Source: Phlebopus portentosus
Lineage: Eukaryota; Basidiomycota; Agaricomycetes; Boletales; Boletinellaceae
Direction of reading: 5' to 3'
Length of the DNA: 64,000 nucleotides
Assembly (NCBI GenBank): GCA_037892935.1
Contig: JAYXKI010000011.1
Coordinates: forward strand, 558,001 to 622,000
Notes under the pieces: generated by a model
Told to the model about the DNA's origin: nothing
What the model saw: the letters and a program-made list of their open reading frames with translations, nothing else
Database searches by the model: none
Shown here: piece after piece, positions 60,038-64,000 of the stretch
Layout of the letters: every line of letters starts with the position of its first letter
Numbering within the stretch: the stretch's first letter is position 1
Made by a program: the position numbers and the translations under genes

Positions 60038-60607
60038 TTAGAATGTCGTAGGCCTGTGAGCGACGAATGTCGATTTCGGTGTCGCGACGCGGTGAGGGAG
60101 GGGGAAGCGGAGGTTCTTTTGGAGGAGCTGCTTGATGTATGGGCGACGGACGTCATCCGCCTTGGTCAGCTCAACAACACGAAGAATCTATATTCTCGTC
60201 AACAACAACTTCCGGTCTTATGGAAACATATCAAGAAAACGTACGTGGATAGACCGGAAACGAGCACGGTGACGCGCAGCCATATCCTGATACAAGCTCT
60301 GCACTGCATCCGCGCGAGACAGCTCACGGAACTCCTTATACATGTTGTGTGTGCCGCTGCGCGAGTCATAGCGAATCCATACACCGAAGTTCTTCACGCG
60401 CAGAGGGCGGCGCTCGTGGATGACGTTCACACCGACGATCTCGCCGTTCGCCTTCTTCACCTTCTTGAGCTTCCGCAGGAAGTACCAGAACCGGGACTTG
60501 GCGACGACCTCGTTTGGAGCAAAGATGCGCATGCGGTAGAGCTTGGGCGTGGGCTGCGCCTCGGTGGGCAGGTGTCGGCCGACGACTTGGTATTCCTTGA
60601 GTGCCAT
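60038..60607 (-). CDS. rpl20: 60S ribosomal protein eL20 (L18a/L20)
   Basis: Structural protein of the large ribosomal subunit. Exons 60607-60245 and 60187-60038 give 170 residues, the usual length. Start [20 protein letters not shown], then [59 protein letters not shown] and [19 protein letters not shown]. The intron falls after RFRSIH and the second exon opens [20 protein letters not shown], ending HRPTTF. The ATG immediately follows an acceptor (TTACAG), and a donor GTGAGT lies near 60752, so a further intron of about 145 nt sits in the 5' UTR, common in fungal ribosomal genes. Confidence 0.95.
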
Positions 60608-61169
60608 CTGTAAGGGAGGGGAGCAGAATGACATCCGTCAGCGTTTGAACACATCCATCGATTTGAACAGTTAAAACGCCAGAAAAGAACGCAGCAAGGC
60701 ACTTCATGCACTTATTTGGACTTCACAAGCGATATCTGAATGTTTGAACTCACCTGAGTGTCGTCGTGCTTTGTCTCGAGGACGTTGTGTACGACGGATG
60801 CTCGTTCAGATTCGCGGTGAAGGTCGCCAGTGGCTGTGCATCCGGCAATTTCCGAGTCTCAAACGATCCTCCTCCTCAGCCCTTCATAAGATTTAAATAA
60901 TAATAATTGTTTAAATAAATCATAATCAAAAATGGAGTTATCTCTTCCTCGGACACTTCACATTCGAGCGCTCTCTCTGAGATATACAATAATACATAGA
61001 TAATCCTTAAAAAGCCGATAAAAAGAAAAATGATGTCCGTCCAGCGTGATCCAAATACATAGCGCATAACAAGTCCGCAGAAACCAAAACATATTGATAT
61101 CGACAATATCCATACAAGTTTATTACGATCCAATGACCTATTCCTGCGCGATCGAGATCGACTCAAATC

Positions 61170-62416
61170 CTAGCGTCTATAAGTAGGGGGCGGATCAGTG
61201 AATGCTTCCCGGATGTCTGAACCACCTGAAGAAGGAGGTAAAGGAGTCCGAGTCGCTGAACTCGTCGGCGGTCCTCTCGTGAAGAAATGGTGATCTCGTG
61301 GGGAAAGAGAAGACTCTTCCAGGTGGGATGTAGAATCAGACCTTGGTCTGTACCAGCTAGGCAAGAATGTGAGCTGAGAATTCGGAGAACGAAGAGGTAA
61401 GGTAGCTGCTGGACGAGCTGGGTCTCGGGACACTAGTGTCTCTGGTCTCGTTGAGGTCGATGAAGTGTATAATGGACTATTTTGCTGTCCAGGCGGATGC
61501 AGTTGACCAGCCTCGCCTGGCTTCGTGGAGTGTGTCGAAGTAATTGAGTCGTTCTGAGGTCCTCGGAATGAAACAAAAGGTGTCACTTAGGTGTACAAGA
61601 TAGCAGGACGGTCAGTCAGCAAACTGCATGAGCATATTGTTGAAGGAGAAGGGCTCACGGGATTGTATAAACTCTGTATCAGCCCTTCTAGCTCGTCTCC
61701 TCCGTAAGTATAACAGCACCGATACCAACATAATGGCTCCAGCAAGGCCTCCAACCGTCCCGCCTACGATAGCCCCAACATTTGTGCTTGATGAATTGGA
61801 TGCAGTAATGCTCGTAGCTGAACTTGAACTCGAAGTTGATCCAAAGGCACTAGTGGAAGTCCCCGATCCGCTATTTGTACTCGTGAATCTGAGAACGAGT
61901 AATAACGATAATCAGCGTTGCATCCTAGCAGAAAATCGAACAAAGCAGAGCAGCGTACTGTATTCGAAAGCTCTCGAGATATGACCCTATACCATTCCCT
62001 CCTGGCCCAGTCCAGCTAATATTAAGATAATGGTTCTGATTCCCATCTAGACCTTCCTTGTCGTAAAGTACCTCGCCGGTTAATGGGCGAGTGTCATTTT
62101 CCGACGTCCCAGCACTTGTATCGATATAAACAGTATCTCCATCATCAAGCCTAGCAGCCGCAATCGCCCCGTCATATAATCTTCGTGAATACCAGTAGAC
62201 CGCAGTGCCCGTAAAGTTTAAAGCGAAGCTTCCTGCCGTTCTAATGAAAACATGTCCTCCATCGTCCTGCACAACCCAATCGCCAACATAGGTTATCCGT
62301 GGATCTATCGCGCTGACGGTTTGGTTGGTCACCGTCTGTGTTCGTGCCGAGCCCACGAAGAACACGAGAAGCAAAGCTGAGAGTAGTGCATCATACGCGC
62401 AGAGAGCTACACGCAT
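61170..62416 (-). CDS. secreted/type I single-pass membrane protein with beta-rich ectodomain
   Basis: A family frequent in mushrooms but without assigned function. Signal peptide MRVALCAYDALLSALLLVFF. The ectodomain reads ITYVGDWVVQDDGGHVFIRT, SFALNFTGTAVYWYSRRLYD and HYLNISWTGPGGNGIGSYLE, with several N-glycosylation sites (NQT, NFT, NDT, NIS). A Ser/Thr-rich stalk (STSSSSSATSITASNSSST) leads to a membrane segment with glycine zipper (VGAIVGGTVGGLAGAIMLVS) followed by LLYLRRRRARR, a stop-transfer signal. The cytosolic tail is Pro/Ser/Thr-rich and ends PPPTYRR, a PPxY-like end that could bind WW-domain ubiquitin ligases. At least two introns. The fold suggests carbohydrate or surface binding, not proven. 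Confidence 0.7.
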
Positions 62417-62739
62417 CTCGCGCTCAATGGACAACCTTGGGGCGCAAGGCCGGCACTGCAGAGGCAGACGGGGGGAAGACAAAACCAGTCGGACCACAAG
62501 GAGATATGACTGATGCCATTTAGAGAGTGCGATAAATGATATCACATCACGAGGCGCACTAGCGACCCTGCCACGAGTATGGCACTTTCGTCCCAGAAAC
62601 TGTAAGGAACCTAGCAACCGAAGACTTTCCGAAAGTCACAACAAGCGGCATTTTCTCAAAGCTCAACAATGAGGACAAGAACACAGGGAATGCTAAGGAC
62701 GTAAAACAATTGCATTTTGGTCATGAATTACGAAAAATC

Positions 62740-62883
62740 TCAGACTCCTAGCCTTTCCCCTTTGAAATAATGTTGATCAAAGGCGGATTCAAACTGAGTT
62801 TGAGCTGTGCAAGTGAATTTCGCGCTCCAGCCACGGTTGGAAAGGTGGAAAAGAGCCATCAGAAGAAGGATGATGGAGAACAT
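62740..62883 (-). CDS. possible small secreted peptide
   Basis: Open frame of 47 codons beginning MFSIILLLMALFHLSNRGWS, which would be a signal peptide, followed by KFTCTAQTQFESAF and ending GERLGV. Short, with a single cysteine and no known relative. It may be a chance frame. Confidence 0.2.
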   Translation of the reverse strand: MFSIILLLMALFHLSNRGWSAKFTCTAQTQFESAFDQHYFKGERLGV

Positions 62884-63212
62884 TGATTGGGTGTCCAGCC
62901 GGCCCCGGTCAGTTGTTGTTAACCGGAATTTTAAATGATTATATAATCCACGCTTATGCACGATTATGTAACATTATTGATTGGATTAGCTTCGTAATAC
63001 TATAATACGTTTTCGCACGAGAGAGATGTTTAAAGAGTGAGTGAAGAATTGCGCAGGTGATACATAATATATTATACGTTTAATGTAAGATTCTGTAGTC
63101 CCTCTGAATTCTACCAATCCCCGGAATGAAAATAAATGTAACTTAGTCCATAAAGATATACTAATCCAAACACAGAAAGAAATTTAAAAAAAAGAAAGAT
63201 ATGTGTGCTCGC
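62884..63212. other. AT-rich intergenic region
   Basis: AT-rich spacer with no gene visible. Its right end is the 3' flank of the gene ending at 63213. Confidence 0.5.
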
Positions 63213-64000
63213 TCAAGCCGAGTTAGCCCTCCCTCTCCAAGCACTCTCAGAGTGAATTTTGCCAGAGACGGCCGCTGGAATAGCACTAGCATTGTCCCCC
63301 GACTCCTCAGAGTCCAAGTCAACACCCTTCAAGACAACCTTCATTCCCTGGCCCCGAGCAACCTCCCTGAGACGGATCGCGGCCTCTCGACGCTCGGCAG
63401 CACGCCGACGAGCAGCCGCCAGACGACGAGGCGACATCTTCATCCCGACCGGAGAGGCGGGAGTGTCAGGAATGTCGATTGTCAGTGTCGAGAGGGACGG
63501 GTAAGGGCAAGCGGGCGTAACAATGGGGCTTGGCGCGGGCTTGAGAGCGCTAAATGCGTCGAGAGAAGGAATAATAGGAAGGGTGTTCGAGCGAGCGCGG
63601 CCGCTTTCTGCAGCAGGAATGTCTTCCGCAGTCTGTACATGCACGCTCAGCCTGCTCAATGCCCTCTTCCTCCCTTGGATTTGGGCGAATCCTTGTGTTA
63701 GTCCCACCAGACGTCCCCTTTCCTTAAGGAAACCCTCAAGCTCCCTGCACCCTTCTGCTGCATCGTCAGGATGGAAAGCGCAGGACAATGTCTGCACTGG
63801 AGACGCCGCAAGAGCGGGCTGCGACAATGTCGTTGAGATTGAAGAAGTAGGGACGAGAGGAGTAAGGTGCAGTGTGCGAAGACGAGACAGAGCTGGGATA
63901 GCTGTCTGCATCGGGAATCCGGATTGAGGAATACTACTGAAGGGAGAGCTCGGCGAGAGAGTTGTCGCTGGAGATATTGAAATTGGGGAGAAAGACGAGG
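63213..64000 (-). CDS. hypothetical protein, C-terminal part (5' end outside window)
   Basis: Open from beyond 64000 to the stop at 63213. Visible order: Ser/Pro-rich (SPATTLSPSSPFSSIPQSGF), then LSRLRTLHLTPLVPTS, then CRELEGFLKERGRLVGLTQG, then Pro/Ser-rich sequence, a highly basic alpha-helical run (SPRRLAAARRRAAERREAAI) that may be an NLS or coiled coil, and a short acidic end. LSRLRTLHLTPL and the GC-rich helical style recall the leucine-rich part of basidiomycete F-box proteins, but the F-box itself, if any, is outside the window. No function is assigned. Confidence 0.55.
   Translation of the reverse strand, partial: SSFSPISISPATTLSPSSPFSSIPQSGFPMQTAIPALSRLRTLHLTPLVPTSSISTTLSQPALAASPVQTLSCAFHPDDAAEGCRELEGFLKERGRLVGLTQGFAQIQGRKRALSRLSVHVQTAEDIPAAESGRARSNTLPIIPSLDAFSALKPAPSPIVTPACPYPSLSTLTIDIPDTPASPVGMKMSPRRLAAARRRAAERREAAIRLREVARGQGMKVVLKGVDLDSEESGDNASAIPAAVSGKIHSESAWRGRANSA

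Overview
The window is nuclear DNA of a basidiomycete fungus, most likely an agaricomycete. Genes are compact and broken by many introns of about 50-60 nt with GTRNGT donors. Typical fungal families are present (RTA1, Erv29/SURF4, Rmd1/DUF155, NADP-GDH), and there is a cluster of FunK1-type fungal protein kinases, a family expanded in mushrooms. I cannot name the species. Exon joins are read by eye, so internal boundaries may be off by a few bases.

1-23.1 kb is an ordinary housekeeping block: histidine acid phosphatase (-, runs off the left edge), Rmd1/DUF155 protein (+), mitochondrial-type acyl-CoA synthetase (+), small C2H2 zinc-finger protein (+), RING+RRM protein (+), RTA1-type 7-TM protein (+), a SNF2 ATPase with embedded RING (+, Uls1/Rad5 class, SUMO-interaction-like motifs) and an Erv29/SURF4 cargo receptor (+). 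A broken Ty3/gypsy integrase fragment follows (23.3-24.4 kb).

25-46.9 kb is the accessory region. It holds an array of FunK1 kinase genes, all on the minus strand: A (reading frame intact), B (decayed), C (intact), a B fragment (B-prime) and D (one-base frameshift). Two segments of about 6.4-6.7 kb (30789-37155 and 40215-46874) are copies of each other. Their shared right edge lies inside exon 1 of the neighbouring seh1 gene, leaving a beheaded seh1 exon beside C and the intact seh1 beside D. This records a tandem duplication. Between the copies sit 3 kb of gene debris (a cullin fragment and a truncated membrane-sensor gene). The copies differ by a Tc1/mariner-like MITE (32191-32400, with a matching empty site in the other copy) and other indels. 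The kinases carry an N-terminal module with a PD...ExK signature, a VIK lysine and HRD loop, a DLD/DFD in place of DFG, a repeat-built insert in the catalytic loop and a basic tail.

46.8-64 kb returns to housekeeping genes: Seh1 nucleoporin (+), a coiled-coil protein (-), NADP-glutamate dehydrogenase (+), an unknown proline-rich protein (+), a D-2-hydroxyacid dehydrogenase (-) sharing a divergent promoter with COP9 subunit 5 (+, with an apparent frameshift and a GC-AG intron), ribosomal protein eL20 (-), a single-pass membrane protein (-) and an unknown partial gene (-). I found no rRNA, tRNA or CRISPR.
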